Assembly: GCA_934365195.1 (NCBI GenBank) | Contig: CAKRNA010000002.1 | Coordinates: forward strand, 62,001 to 126,000 | DNA from: an uncultured Clostridia bacterium | GTDB taxonomy: Bacteria > Bacillota > Clostridia > Christensenellales > CAAEEZ01 | DNA length: 64,000 bases | Reading direction: 5' to 3' | Shown here: one piece after another, positions 53,740 to 62,705 of the stretch | How positions within the stretch are numbered: position 1 is the first letter of the stretch | Layout: each line of letters starts with the position of its first letter | Position numbers and translations under genes: made by a program | The notes under the pieces: model-generated | What the model was told of the DNA's origin: nothing | The model's database searches: none | What the model saw: the letters and a program-made list of their open reading frames with translations, nothing else

Positions 53740-55530
53740 ATGGGAAAAATAATTGGTATTGATTTAGGAACAACTAACTCGTGCGTAGCAGTAATGGAAG
53801 GTGGCGAGGCTACCGTAATTGCAAGCGCAGAAGGACATAGAACTACACCGTCGGTTGTAGGATTTAACAAAGAGGGCGAAAGGCTTGTTGGCGAAATCGC
53901 TAAAAGGCAAGCAATTACCAACCCTGAAAGAACTATTAGTTCAATCAAGAGAGAGATGGGTACTGATTTTAAAGTTAAAATCGACGACAAATCTTATTCT
54001 CCGCAAGAGATTTCTGCAATGATTCTTGCAAAATTGAAGAAAGACGCCGAGGCTTATATCGGTAGCCCTGTAACTCAAGCAGTTATCACCGTGCCTGCAT
54101 ACTTCTCGGATAGCCAAAGACAAGCAACCAAAGACGCAGGTAAAATCGCAGGTCTTGAAGTACTAAGAATTATCAACGAGCCAACAGCCGCTGCACTTGC
54201 TTACGGACTAGACAAGGAAGAAAATAAGAACCAAAAAATTCTTATCTACGACCTAGGCGGAGGAACGTTCGACGTATCTATTTTGGAAATCGGCGACGGC
54301 GTATTCGAAGTATTATCAACCAACGGTAACACCAGACTTGGCGGTGACGACTTCGATAACAGAATTATTAAATACGTAGTAGACGACTTTAAATCAAAAG
54401 AGGGTATCGACCTATCTAGCGATAAGATGGCAATGCAAAGGATTAAAGAGGCTGCCGAAAAAGCAAAAATCGATTTGTCCGGCGTAACTACCACTAAGAT
54501 TAGTTTACCGTTTATCACAATCGGTGCAGACGGCCCTAAACACATCGATATGGATTTGACAAAGGCTAAGTTCGATAGCCTAACTGCTGACCTTGTTGAA
54601 AGCACGTTAGTACCTATGCAGAACGCACTTAAAGACGCTAAACTTACTTGCAAAGATTTGTCAAAGGTTATCTTTGTCGGCGGTTCGACTCGTATACCTG
54701 CAGTATTTGACGCTGTTAAGAAGTTTACAGGAAAAGAGCCATACAGAGGAATTAACCCTGACGAGTGCGTAGCAATCGGTGCTGCTATCCAAGGCGGTGT
54801 ACTTGCAGGTGAAGTAAACGACGTATTACTACTAGACGTTACTCCGCTTAGCCTAGGTATCGAAACGTTAGGCGGCGTATTTACAAAACTTATTGATAGA
54901 AACACCACTATCCCTACTTCGAAGTCGCAAGTGTTCTCTACCGCTGCAGATAACCAAACCTCAGTAGATATTCACGTATTACAAGGTGAAAGAGAATTTG
55001 CAAAAGATAATAAGACGCTTGGTAACTTCCAACTTGTAGGTATTGCGCCTGCTCCAAGAGGAATACCTCAAATCGAAGTAACCTTTGATATTGATGCAAA
55101 CGGTATCGTAAGCGTTAAAGCAAAGGATAAAGGCACTAACAAAGAGCAATCTATCACGATTACCGCTTCTAGTAATCTAAGCCAAGACGATATTGACAAG
55201 GCAGTTAAAGACGCTGAAAAATACGCTGAGGAAGATAAGAAGAAGAGGGAAGTAGTAGACGCTAAGAACAACGCAGAGCAACTAATCTTCACTATGGAAA
55301 AATTCGTAAAAGATAATCCTGATAAGATTACCGACGACGAGAAGAAGACCATTGAAGAGGCTGTTAAGACCGCAAGAGAGGAAATCAACACCGACGACCT
55401 AGACAAGATTAAAGAGGCAGTTGAAAAACTTTCTAAAACTACCGAGCCTATTATGACTAAACTATATCAAGCAGAACAACAAAAGGCTCAAGATAACGGC
55501 GACATCAACAGCGAACCTGATATTCAATAA
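53740..55530 (+). CDS. dnaK: Molecular chaperone DnaK
   Basis: Hsp70 ATPase. 596 residues: GIDLGTTNSCVAVMEGGEA, VITVPAYFSDSQRQATKDAG (in part), IINEPTAAALAYG, DLGGGTFDVSIL, substrate domain and a short helical lid ending in an acidic/Gln-rich tail. It has the shorter N-terminal domain typical of Bacillota. TAAGGAGAT precedes the ATG. Confidence 0.98.
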   Translation: MGKIIGIDLGTTNSCVAVMEGGEATVIASAEGHRTTPSVVGFNKEGERLVGEIAKRQAITNPERTISSIKREMGTDFKVKIDDKSYSPQEISAMILAKLKKDAEAYIGSPVTQAVITVPAYFSDSQRQATKDAGKIAGLEVLRIINEPTAAALAYGLDKEENKNQKILIYDLGGGTFDVSILEIGDGVFEVLSTNGNTRLGGDDFDNRIIKYVVDDFKSKEGIDLSSDKMAMQRIKEAAEKAKIDLSGVTTTKISLPFITIGADGPKHIDMDLTKAKFDSLTADLVESTLVPMQNALKDAKLTCKDLSKVIFVGGSTRIPAVFDAVKKFTGKEPYRGINPDECVAIGAAIQGGVLAGEVNDVLLLDVTPLSLGIETLGGVFTKLIDRNTTIPTSKSQVFSTAADNQTSVDIHVLQGEREFAKDNKTLGNFQLVGIAPAPRGIPQIEVTFDIDANGIVSVKAKDKGTNKEQSITITASSNLSQDDIDKAVKDAEKYAEEDKKKREVVDAKNNAEQLIFTMEKFVKDNPDKITDDEKKTIEEAVKTAREEINTDDLDKIKEAVEKLSKTTEPIMTKLYQAEQQKAQDNGDINSEPDIQ

Positions 55531-55554
55531 TAAACAATAAGTAAATTAACCAAT

Positions 55555-55587
55555 GCAATTTCTCACTCTTTTTAGGGTGAGAATTGC
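55555..55587 (+). other. Strong hairpin between dnaK and dnaJ
   Basis: GCAATT-T-CTCACTC (55555-55568) pairs with GGGTGAGAATTGC (55575-55587) with one bulged T and one wobble. No U-tract follows, so it is unlikely to terminate; it may protect the dnaK message end or be a processing site that sets the dnaK:dnaJ ratio. Confidence 0.7.
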
Positions 55588-55603
55588 AGAATATGGAGAT
55601 AAA

Positions 55604-56755
55604 ATGGCACAAGATTATTACAAAGTTTTAGGCGTAGATAAAAGCGCAACCGACGACCAAATTAAATCTGCTTATCGTAAACTTGCTATGAAGTATCACC
55701 CTGATAAGTTCTCAACGGCAAGCGAGGAGGAGAAAAAGAAGGCGGAGGAACAATTTAAGGAGATAAACCAAGCGTACAGCGTTTTGTCTGATAAACAAAA
55801 GAGGGCTAACTACGACCAATTCGGTACGGAAGAAGGTTTCCAAGGCGGTTTTGGTAGTGGTTTTAGCGGATTTAACGGCGGTGCAGGGTTTGACTTTGAG
55901 GATATTTTCTCCAACATTTTCTCGTCTTTCACAGGCGGTGGCTCGTCAAGGGGCGGTCAAAGGACAAGGGCTGCTGACGGCGACGACATTATCGTTACGC
56001 TTAACCTAACCTTTAAAGAGGCTGCTTTCGGCGTAGAAAAAGAGGTTAAAATCAAGCGTTATGAAACGTGTTCGGCTTGTCATGGTACAGGCGCAAAAGA
56101 TCCTAGTAGCGTTAAAACTTGCGACGTTTGTCATGGCACAGGTCAAGAAACGGTGGTGCAAAACACTCCTTTCGGACGTATTCAAACTTCTAGGCCATGT
56201 CACGCTTGCTCCGGAACGGGCAAAATTATCACCGATAAATGCCCGAATTGTAACGGCAAGGGCGTGGAACTAAAAGCAAGAACGTTAAAGGTAAAAGTGC
56301 CTGCCGGCATTGATAACGGCAGACAAATGACCTATTACAACGAGGGTAACTGCGGTACTAACGGCGGTCAAAACGGCAACGTTATAGTTGTAATCAAGGT
56401 GGAAGAAAGCAAGTTGTTCACTCGTCAAGGCTACGACCTATATATAGATATTCCTATTAGTATTGCTCAGGCAACCTTAGGCACTACGATTTACGTTCCT
56501 ACTTTAACTAATCCAGTTAAGTACAACGTACCTGAGGGAACGGATAGCGGCACTATATTTAGGATAAAAGGTCAGGGCATCAAGTACTTAAAGAGCGAGC
56601 AAACGGGCGATTTGTACTTTAAGATTATAGTTGATACGCCAAAACATTTAACGTTAAAGCAAAAGAAACTTATGACCGAGTTCGAGTCCACTCTTGGAGA
56701 GTTGCAACTTGACAAAGTGCGTAAGTACAACAGTAACGTAAAAAGGAATTCGTAA
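55604..56755 (+). CDS. dnaJ: Chaperone protein DnaJ
   Basis: DnaK co-chaperone. 383 residues from ATG 55604 (GGAGA upstream): J domain with HPD in AMKYHPDKFS, Gly/Phe-rich linker about residues 75-115, four CxxCxGxG-type zinc motifs (CSACHGTG, CDVCHGTG, CHACSGTG, CPNCNGKG) and C-terminal substrate domains. The in-frame ATG at 55553 lies before the intergenic hairpin and is not used. It shares TAATG with prmA. Confidence 0.97.
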   Translation: MAQDYYKVLGVDKSATDDQIKSAYRKLAMKYHPDKFSTASEEEKKKAEEQFKEINQAYSVLSDKQKRANYDQFGTEEGFQGGFGSGFSGFNGGAGFDFEDIFSNIFSSFTGGGSSRGGQRTRAADGDDIIVTLNLTFKEAAFGVEKEVKIKRYETCSACHGTGAKDPSSVKTCDVCHGTGQETVVQNTPFGRIQTSRPCHACSGTGKIITDKCPNCNGKGVELKARTLKVKVPAGIDNGRQMTYYNEGNCGTNGGQNGNVIVVIKVEESKLFTRQGYDLYIDIPISIAQATLGTTIYVPTLTNPVKYNVPEGTDSGTIFRIKGQGIKYLKSEQTGDLYFKIIVDTPKHLTLKQKKLMTEFESTLGELQLDKVRKYNSNVKRNS

Positions 56756-57696
56756 TGAGTAATTCGAAATATTTAGAAATAACGGTTGCCACATCTTCGC
56801 TAGGTAGCGAACTTGTGGCTAACCTTTTTTTTGAAATAGGTTGCGATGCGGTGAATATTATCGACAAAAACGACCTACAAGATTTGTACAACCGTAAGGA
56901 AACGTGGGACTACATTGACGATAGCCTACTTAGTATGGACGAAACGGTTTACGTAAAGTCGGGCGTACTAAAAAAAGAGGCAGAGGCGATTATTCTTAAC
57001 CTTAAAGGCAAACTAGACAGCCTAAAAGAGTTGTCTGACTTTGACCTTGGCAGCCTAGAAATCGACACTAAGGATATCGAAGAGGAGGACTGGCGCTACG
57101 TGTGGCGTAAGTTCTACAAGCCGATTAAAGTGGGCAAGTTCGTGGTTATTCCAAAATGGATAGACTATAAACTATCCGACGGCGAGTATCCTATTTACAT
57201 AGAGCCGGGTATGGCTTTTGGAACGGGCGAGCACGAAACCACCAAAAATATGCTTAGGCTTTTGTCTGATAACGAAATTTGCGGCAAAGTTGTTGCCGAC
57301 GTTGGCACGGGTAGTGGTATACTAGGTATAGGAGCGCTAAAACTCGGAGCAAAATTCTGCTATATGTACGATATCGACAGTCAATGTATCGAAACGGCAC
57401 TTCAAAACGCTGAACTAAACGGCGTAACCGATTGCGAGATTGCCTGTTGTGACCTATTTGAAAAAGGCATTGAAAAGGTGGACGTGGTGGTAGCGAATAT
57501 TACTGCCGACGTGCTTGTTCACCTTGCCGAAAGTATCAACCAAATCGTGAAAGAGGACGGCATAGTGCTTCTTTCGGGAATACTTGATATTTCGCTAGAT
57601 AACGTAATAAAAACCTATGAAAACGCAGGTTTTAAAGTGGTGAACCAAATTAACGACAAAGAGTGGTACGCTTTAAAACTCGAACTAAAAAAGTAG
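56755..57696 (+). CDS. prmA: Ribosomal protein L11 methyltransferase
   Basis: SAM-dependent trimethylation of L11. 313 residues: N-terminal L11-binding domain, then EPGMAFGTGEHETTKNML (in part), DVGTGSGILGIGALKLGA and the NIT-type motif VVANITADV. Same position after dnaJ as in Bacillus (yqeT). Confidence 0.95.
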   Translation: MSNSKYLEITVATSSLGSELVANLFFEIGCDAVNIIDKNDLQDLYNRKETWDYIDDSLLSMDETVYVKSGVLKKEAEAIILNLKGKLDSLKELSDFDLGSLEIDTKDIEEEDWRYVWRKFYKPIKVGKFVVIPKWIDYKLSDGEYPIYIEPGMAFGTGEHETTKNMLRLLSDNEICGKVVADVGTGSGILGIGALKLGAKFCYMYDIDSQCIETALQNAELNGVTDCEIACCDLFEKGIEKVDVVVANITADVLVHLAESINQIVKEDGIVLLSGILDISLDNVIKTYENAGFKVVNQINDKEWYALKLELKK

Positions 57697-57697
57697 T

Positions 57698-58420
57698 ATG
57701 GAAATTAAAAGATTTTTTGTAAGAAAAGAGGATATTAAAGGCGATACCTTGTCGATTTCGGGCGAGGAGTTTTACCACCTAACCAAAGTGCTAAGGCACA
57801 AGGTCGGCTACGTGGTTATTTGTTCGTGCGGCGACGGTAAGGACTATTACTGCACCTTGTCTAAGATAAATAAAGACTTCGCCGAGGCAAAAATAAACGA
57901 AATTAAAGAGAATAATGCGTCCGCTAAATGCAATATCCACCTATTCCAAGCGGTGATTAAAAGCGCCAAACTGGATATCGTTATCCAAAAAGCAGTTGAA
58001 CTTGGCGTTAAAGATATTACGCTATTTTACTCAAACAACACCAACGAGAAGGATATAAACCTTGATAGGCTGAACAAAATCAGCAAAGAGGCGTCTAAAC
58101 AATGCGGTAGGTCGGATTTGGTTACTATCGGCAAGGTGGTGGAGTTTGACGAGATGCTTGAACTTGCAAAAAAGGAAGATTATATCGTAATGCCTTACGA
58201 GTACGAAAACAAGGTGAATTTTTCTAGCCTTGATTTTCCTAGCGGTAGTTACGCACTAATTATCGGTAGCGAGGGCGGTTTTCAAGAATACGAAGTGGAA
58301 AAAGCAAAAAATTTCGGCGCTAAAAGTGTGTCGCTAGGCAACAGAATTTTGCGCTCAGAAACGGCGAGTATTATAGCAACTTCGCTCGTTATGTTTAAAC
58401 TAGGTGAGTTTGACAAATGA
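57698..58420 (+). CDS. rsmE: 16S rRNA (uracil(1498)-N(3))-methyltransferase
   Basis: SPOUT-class enzyme for m3U1498. 240 residues: N-terminal PUA-like domain (GEEFYHLTKVLRHKVG), then QAVIKSAKLDIVIQKAVELGV (in part), IIGSEGGFQEYEVE and LGNRILRSETASI, the knot motifs. It starts one base after prmA and shares ATGA with mtaB. Confidence 0.95.
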   Translation: MEIKRFFVRKEDIKGDTLSISGEEFYHLTKVLRHKVGYVVICSCGDGKDYYCTLSKINKDFAEAKINEIKENNASAKCNIHLFQAVIKSAKLDIVIQKAVELGVKDITLFYSNNTNEKDINLDRLNKISKEASKQCGRSDLVTIGKVVEFDEMLELAKKEDYIVMPYEYENKVNFSSLDFPSGSYALIIGSEGGFQEYEVEKAKNFGAKSVSLGNRILRSETASIIATSLVMFKLGEFDK

Positions 58421-59646
58421 AAGTAGTAGTTTTTAATCTTGGATGTAAGGTAAATCAGTACGAATCGGATGTAATTATCAATATGCTTAGCCAAAAAGGA
58501 TATGAGGTTGCAACCGAGTTCGAGCCTGCCGATTTTTACATATTAAACACTTGCGCCGTTACTAGCGAGGCGGAGAGAAAATCACGTCAAGCAATAGCAA
58601 GGGCAAAAAAATGCAATCCAAACGCAAAAATCATCGTGCTTGGCTGCGCATCACAAAAAAAGCCCGAACAATTTTTGGATAAGGACGGCGTAATCACCGT
58701 TAAAGGAATTGGCGGAAAGTACGCTGTTTGCGACCTTATCGAAAGGGGAAACGTGGTGGAGGAATTGCCGATTATCTACGAGGACGGCACGGCAAAATCC
58801 ACAAGGACAAGAAGTTACGTAAAGGTGCAAGACGGCTGCAATAATTTTTGTTCCTACTGCATAATTCCGTACCTTAGGGGCAGGAGCAGAAGTAGAAGTA
58901 AACAGAGCGTTCTTGACGAAATAAACGCTTTAAGCGGCGTAAAAGAAGTGGTGATTACGGGTATCGACCTATCCGACTACGGCAACGGAATTGACGAAAG
59001 CCTAACCTCTTTGATGGATAGTTTAAAGGACGTTGACCTAAGAATTAGGCTCGGTTCACTTGAAGTAAACGTTATCACTAGGGAACTACTTACCGCTTTA
59101 AAAAGCCTAAAAGCGTTTTGTCCGTCTTTCCATCTAAGTTTGCAAACCGGAGAGGACAGCGTGCTAAAAAGTATGAACAGACACTACACAACTGAGCAAT
59201 ATTATTCTAAAATTCAGTTAATTAGAGAGTACTTTCCTATGGCAAGCATCACAACGGACGTAATAGTCGGCTTCCCAACCGAAACGGACGAGAAGTTTAA
59301 CAGTACGCTTGAATTTGTAAAAAGAGTCGGATTTTCAAACGTTCACGTTTTTCCGTACTCGGCACGAGAGGGCACGCTTGCTTATAGAAAATACAAGCCA
59401 CTTGATAAAAGCGTGCTAAAAGAAAGAGAAAAGGCGCTTGTAAAAGTGAAGGAAGAGGACAGAATAAACTACGAAAAGCAGTTTGTCGGCAAAACCGTAG
59501 ACGTTCTTACCGAGGACGAGGAAAACGGAAAAATTGTGGGTTACACTAGAGAATACGTGAAAACTTATATTGATAATGCGCCAAAAAATGCTATAATAAA
59601 CGTAAAGATAAAAGGGTTATACCTTGACGGATTAAAAGGAGAATAA
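58417..59646 (+). CDS. mtaB: tRNA t6A37 methylthiotransferase MtaB
   Basis: Radical-SAM enzyme forming ms2t6A37. 409 residues: UPF0004 domain with cluster cysteines in NLGCKVNQYES, LNTCAVT and LGCASQKKPE, radical-SAM motif CNNFCSYCIIPYLRGRSRSR (in part), and a C-terminal TRAM region. MtaB rather than MiaB because of the NLGCKVNQ start and the yqeV-like position. TcdA at 41819 acts on the same nucleotide family. Confidence 0.94.
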   Translation: MKVVVFNLGCKVNQYESDVIINMLSQKGYEVATEFEPADFYILNTCAVTSEAERKSRQAIARAKKCNPNAKIIVLGCASQKKPEQFLDKDGVITVKGIGGKYAVCDLIERGNVVEELPIIYEDGTAKSTRTRSYVKVQDGCNNFCSYCIIPYLRGRSRSRSKQSVLDEINALSGVKEVVITGIDLSDYGNGIDESLTSLMDSLKDVDLRIRLGSLEVNVITRELLTALKSLKAFCPSFHLSLQTGEDSVLKSMNRHYTTEQYYSKIQLIREYFPMASITTDVIVGFPTETDEKFNSTLEFVKRVGFSNVHVFPYSAREGTLAYRKYKPLDKSVLKEREKALVKVKEEDRINYEKQFVGKTVDVLTEDEENGKIVGYTREYVKTYIDNAPKNAIINVKIKGLYLDGLKGE

Positions 59647-59648
59647 TT

Positions 59649-59987
59649 ATGGATTGTATTTTTTGCAAAATCGCAAGTGGTGAAATACCGGCGACTAAAA
59701 TGTACGAAGACGAAAATATGGTGATAATAAAGGATATAGAGCCACAAGCAAAACTACATTACTTGCTTATCCCAAAAGAGCACTACGCAAACATTATCGA
59801 AATGTCGGATAGCCAAGCGGCTACTCTTGGTAAGTGCATAAAAAAATTGTCTACCTTGGTGGACGAATTAGGCTTGCAAAATGGTTTTAGGCTGGTGTCG
59901 AATAAAGGTGAGGACGGCTGTCAATCGGTAGGTCATCTTCATATCCATATCCTTGGCGGAGAAAGGCTTAGCGAAAAAATGGCTTAG
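59649..59987 (+). CDS. HIT-family nucleotide-binding protein
   Basis: 112-residue histidine-triad hydrolase of the Hint type, acting on AMP-lysyl or similar nucleotide conjugates. CIFCKIASGEIPATKMYED start and the triad VGHLHIHILGG. Usual length. A zinc site is suggested by C-x-x-C at the start. It follows mtaB after 2 nt. Confidence 0.94.
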   Translation: MDCIFCKIASGEIPATKMYEDENMVIIKDIEPQAKLHYLLIPKEHYANIIEMSDSQAATLGKCIKKLSTLVDELGLQNGFRLVSNKGEDGCQSVGHLHIHILGGERLSEKMA

Positions 59988-60000
59988 ATAGTAAAAATGC

Positions 60001-60027
60001 TTGACATTACGCAAAAATTACTATAAT
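60001..60027 (+). promoter_or_regulatory. Promoter of rpsU
   Basis: TTGACA (60001-60006) and TATAAT (60022-60027) with a short 15-nt spacer; a shifted -10 (TAATAT) gives 17. Leader of about 38 nt with GAGGTG before the gene. Confidence 0.65.
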
Positions 60028-60071
60028 ATAGAAAAGTACTAAACGCCAGTCGGCAAAAGAGGTGAAAAAAG

Positions 60072-60251
60072 ATGACTACAGTTAAAGTAGGCGAAAACGA
60101 AAGTTTAGACAGCGCTATCCGTCGTTTCAAAAGAAAATGCGGCAGAGATGGTATCATTGCTGATTTGCGTCGTAAAGAGTTCTACGAGAAGCCAAGCGTA
60201 AAAAGAAAAAAGAAAGCAGAGGCTGCTAGAAAAAGAGCGTACAAAATCTAA
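60072..60251 (+). CDS. rpsU: Ribosomal protein S21
   Basis: 59-residue basic 30S protein: MTTVKVGENESLDSAIRRFK start, KRKCGRDGI, RRKEFYEKPS and a Lys/Arg-rich tail KRKKKAEAARKRAYKI. Full length for the family. GAGGTG 60058-60063 serves ATG 60072. It has its own promoter and terminator after the DnaK cluster. Confidence 0.96.
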   Translation: MTTVKVGENESLDSAIRRFKRKCGRDGIIADLRRKEFYEKPSVKRKKKAEAARKRAYKI

Positions 60252-60257
60252 GTAATA

Positions 60258-60284
60258 AACTGACCTTTATGGTCAGTTTTTTTT
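60258..60284 (+). terminator. Terminator after rpsU
   Basis: AACTGACC (60258-60265), TTTAT loop, GGTCAGTT (60271-60278), T-run to 60284. Confidence 0.93.
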
Positions 60285-60365
60285 CTAATTTTTTCTTATT
60301 CTTTTTTATTTTAATTCCTTTGCGCTTATCATTATTACTATTGTTATTGTTTATTGCTATTACTA

Positions 60366-61472
60366 TTACTTATCATTCTCATTAGCAGAGGAATTAGCAT
60401 TATCGCTATTCGTTTGCATTTTATTAGGCGTGCTAAATGTATCTTGTTGTTCCGGTTTGTTGTTTTCTGTTACGTTTTCTTTTTTGTCTTGCATTTTAGT
60501 TTTTAACTCAGCGCCGCTATTTTCTTTTAATTTTGGTTTAGGCTGTTTATCCTGCGCACTATCTAGGTTTTGAGGTTTTCTTTGGTTTTCTTTTTCTTCT
60601 TGATTGTTTGCGCTTTGTGTTTTTTGGTTAGTTATTTTATCGTTAAAGCCCTCATTTTCAGCATTTTTATTTTGATTTTTAGGGGTTTTATATAATAGTT
60701 TTTCAAAATCCGTCTTACTATCGCTTGCCGAATTTGATTTGTCTAGGTTTGGCAAAAAGGTTAGTATCGCAAGCAAGAACACGATTGTAGAAAGGACGAT
60801 ATAATACACTTTGTTTGGCGAAATAAAACTGATAAAAGCAAATAAGATTCCGCTAAAAACGTAGTATTTAGTATTGTTTCTTGAAATTAGTCCTTTAAAT
60901 AATGCGATAATTCCCATTTTATTTATAGGCTTTTCCTTGTTTTCGATAATATCTGGCAGAGCGTTATTCTTTTTAAGGTAATTGAAAAACACGTCAACCG
61001 ACACAAACTCGAACGTAACGTCCAGCCCTTTAAAAAGGTCAACGACTTCCTTTTTTACGGGTGATGAAAGCATATACACTTTTTTTGCGTTATTCTCCTT
61101 AGCCAGTCTGTAAATTGAGGCAACGGACTCGTAGTCTATTTGCGAAAACTTAAACAGCGGATATATTATCTCGTCCTCGATTTTCACAAATTTTTCGTCT
61201 ATTAGTTGTTTTTTGCCGCTTTTCAGGTTGTCATACAGTATTTTACACGTGTAACTTTGCCCCATAAGTGCAAAATGGTTTGACAGTTTTCTTGGCGTGT
61301 AAGTATCTTTCTTTTTCATTTTTACCACCTTAAAAATAGACCAAATAAGTAGGTAAAACGCAATGCTTATTGCGATTGTCCACCAAATATTACCCACGAT
61401 AAAGTACGTCCAAATAAAAATTAGAAGCAGGGTAATTACCGTAATTGAAATAGTATCTATAGTTTTTAACAT
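60366..61472 (-). CDS. Membrane protein with long disordered C-terminal tail, unknown
   Basis: 368 residues. Two TM helices at about residues 7-50, a soluble region to about 200 (KLSNHFALMGQSYTCKILYD, in part, and KKVYMLSSPVKKEVVDLFKG), two more TM helices near 205-245, then about 115 residues of low-complexity Asn, Lys, Gln and Glu with repeated NQ, EN and KP. The soluble part shows alternating strands and helices and may be a nuclease-like or binding fold, but I cannot name a family. It is convergent with rpsU and divergent from nadD. Confidence 0.6.
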   Translation of the reverse strand: MLKTIDTISITVITLLLIFIWTYFIVGNIWWTIAISIAFYLLIWSIFKVVKMKKKDTYTPRKLSNHFALMGQSYTCKILYDNLKSGKKQLIDEKFVKIEDEIIYPLFKFSQIDYESVASIYRLAKENNAKKVYMLSSPVKKEVVDLFKGLDVTFEFVSVDVFFNYLKKNNALPDIIENKEKPINKMGIIALFKGLISRNNTKYYVFSGILFAFISFISPNKVYYIVLSTIVFLLAILTFLPNLDKSNSASDSKTDFEKLLYKTPKNQNKNAENEGFNDKITNQKTQSANNQEEKENQRKPQNLDSAQDKQPKPKLKENSGAELKTKMQDKKENVTENNKPEQQDTFSTPNKMQTNSDNANSSANENDK

Positions 61473-61541
61473 AAAATCCTCGCTTGATTTTGATTTGATA
61501 GTTTAATTATGCTAAGTAAACGAATTTTTTATACTTTATCA

Positions 61542-61570
61542 TTGATAAAACTTTATATTTAATGTATAAT
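61542..61570 (+). promoter_or_regulatory. Promoter placed for a leaderless nadD mRNA
   Basis: TTGATA (61542-61547), 17-nt spacer, TATAAT (61565-61570). Start expected at about 61577; ATG is at 61578. No Shine-Dalgarno lies between. Confidence 0.7.
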
Positions 61571-61577
61571 ATTATTT

Positions 61578-62705
61578 ATGAAAGTAGCGATTTACGGGGG
61601 TAGTTTTGATCCCATACATTTGGAGCATCGTAAGATAGTTACGGCGTGTAAAGAAGAACTCAAAGTAGACAAAGTTATCTTGTTGCCTACCTATTTGCCA
61701 CCGCACAAAAAAAAGAGCGAAGTCAACTATGAGGACAGAATAAACATGGTTAGGCTTGCTTTTGAGGACGTTGACTACGTGGAGATTGACGATTATGAGT
61801 TCAGGTCGGGTGCAGAAGTAAATTACGCTTACGATATGCTTAGGGAACTTAGAAAGTCCTATCCTAACTTCGTTTACGTAATCGGCGGAGACTCTTTTTT
61901 GAACATTGAATCTTGGTACAACTTTGAAGGTTTGCTTCAAGAAAACGAGATTTGCGTGGTTAAAAGAGGGCTGGTAAATTGCGACTACGACGAGAAAATC
62001 AAGGAATACGAAACAAAGTACGACGCCAAAATATCCGTGCTTAATTACGTTGGGGGCGACTGTTCGTCCACGTTTATTAGGGTGCTAAGTTACTTACACA
62101 AGGATATCGAGCCGTACGTTGGACCTAAGGTTGCCGAGTACATAAACGAAAACAAACTTTACCAAAAGTACGAAAATTTTGTAAAGAAAATTAAAAATAG
62201 CGTAAGCGACAGGCTGTTTACCCACATTGTAAACACCACGCTTTGCGGAATAAGAATAAACGAACTGTGCAACCTAAAAATAAGCACGACAAGGGTATTC
62301 GTTGCCTGTATGCTACACGATATAGGTAAGGAGAGGAAGGATATTTTGTACGGAGTGCCGTTCCAAACGGTAAATACCGCAATTTTCCACCAGTTCTACG
62401 GCGAGAGGATTGCGCACAACGAATACAACGTAAACGATGACGAAGTACTAGACACGATTAGGTTTCACACCACAGGGAAGCCAAATATGACCACTCTTGG
62501 AAAACTTGTGTTTTTAGCGGACAAGATTTGCAAAGGCAGAGATTACGAAGGGGTGGACGATATTAGAGAGACTTTAAAAACAAAGGGATTTGAAGAGGCT
62601 TTCCTGCAATGTTTAAACTGGAGTTACGACTACTTAGTTCAGCAAGATAAACTTATCTTCCCGCTTACTAAAGAGGCTGTAATCTATTATAAGGAGAATC
62701 AATGA
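61578..62705 (+). CDS. nadD: NadD-YqeK fusion: nicotinate-nucleotide adenylyltransferase plus HD hydrolase
   Basis: 375 residues, two enzymes in one chain. Residues 1-195: NadD, making deaminated NAD from NaMN, with YGGSFDPIH, IGGDSF and SSTFIRVL. Residues about 200-375: YqeK-type HD phosphohydrolase (symmetrical Ap4A hydrolase family), with LFTH, MLHDIGKE, IRFHTTGKPNMT and FLADKICKGRD. In Bacillus these are adjacent genes. The adenylyltransferase signature is HLEH rather than HxGH, an unusual change of the conserved Gly. ATGA overlap with rsfS. A similar NadD-HD protein is known in mycoplasmas. Confidence 0.88.
   Translation: MKVAIYGGSFDPIHLEHRKIVTACKEELKVDKVILLPTYLPPHKKKSEVNYEDRINMVRLAFEDVDYVEIDDYEFRSGAEVNYAYDMLRELRKSYPNFVYVIGGDSFLNIESWYNFEGLLQENEICVVKRGLVNCDYDEKIKEYETKYDAKISVLNYVGGDCSSTFIRVLSYLHKDIEPYVGPKVAEYINENKLYQKYENFVKKIKNSVSDRLFTHIVNTTLCGIRINELCNLKISTTRVFVACMLHDIGKERKDILYGVPFQTVNTAIFHQFYGERIAHNEYNVNDDEVLDTIRFHTTGKPNMTTLGKLVFLADKICKGRDYEGVDDIRETLKTKGFEEAFLQCLNWSYDYLVQQDKLIFPLTKEAVIYYKENQ

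Noticed and set aside
54246..54908. Long minus-strand open frame (220 codons) inside dnaK
   Set aside because: Open antisense frames in dnaK are a known codon-usage artefact; Ser/Pro-rich translation with no domain.
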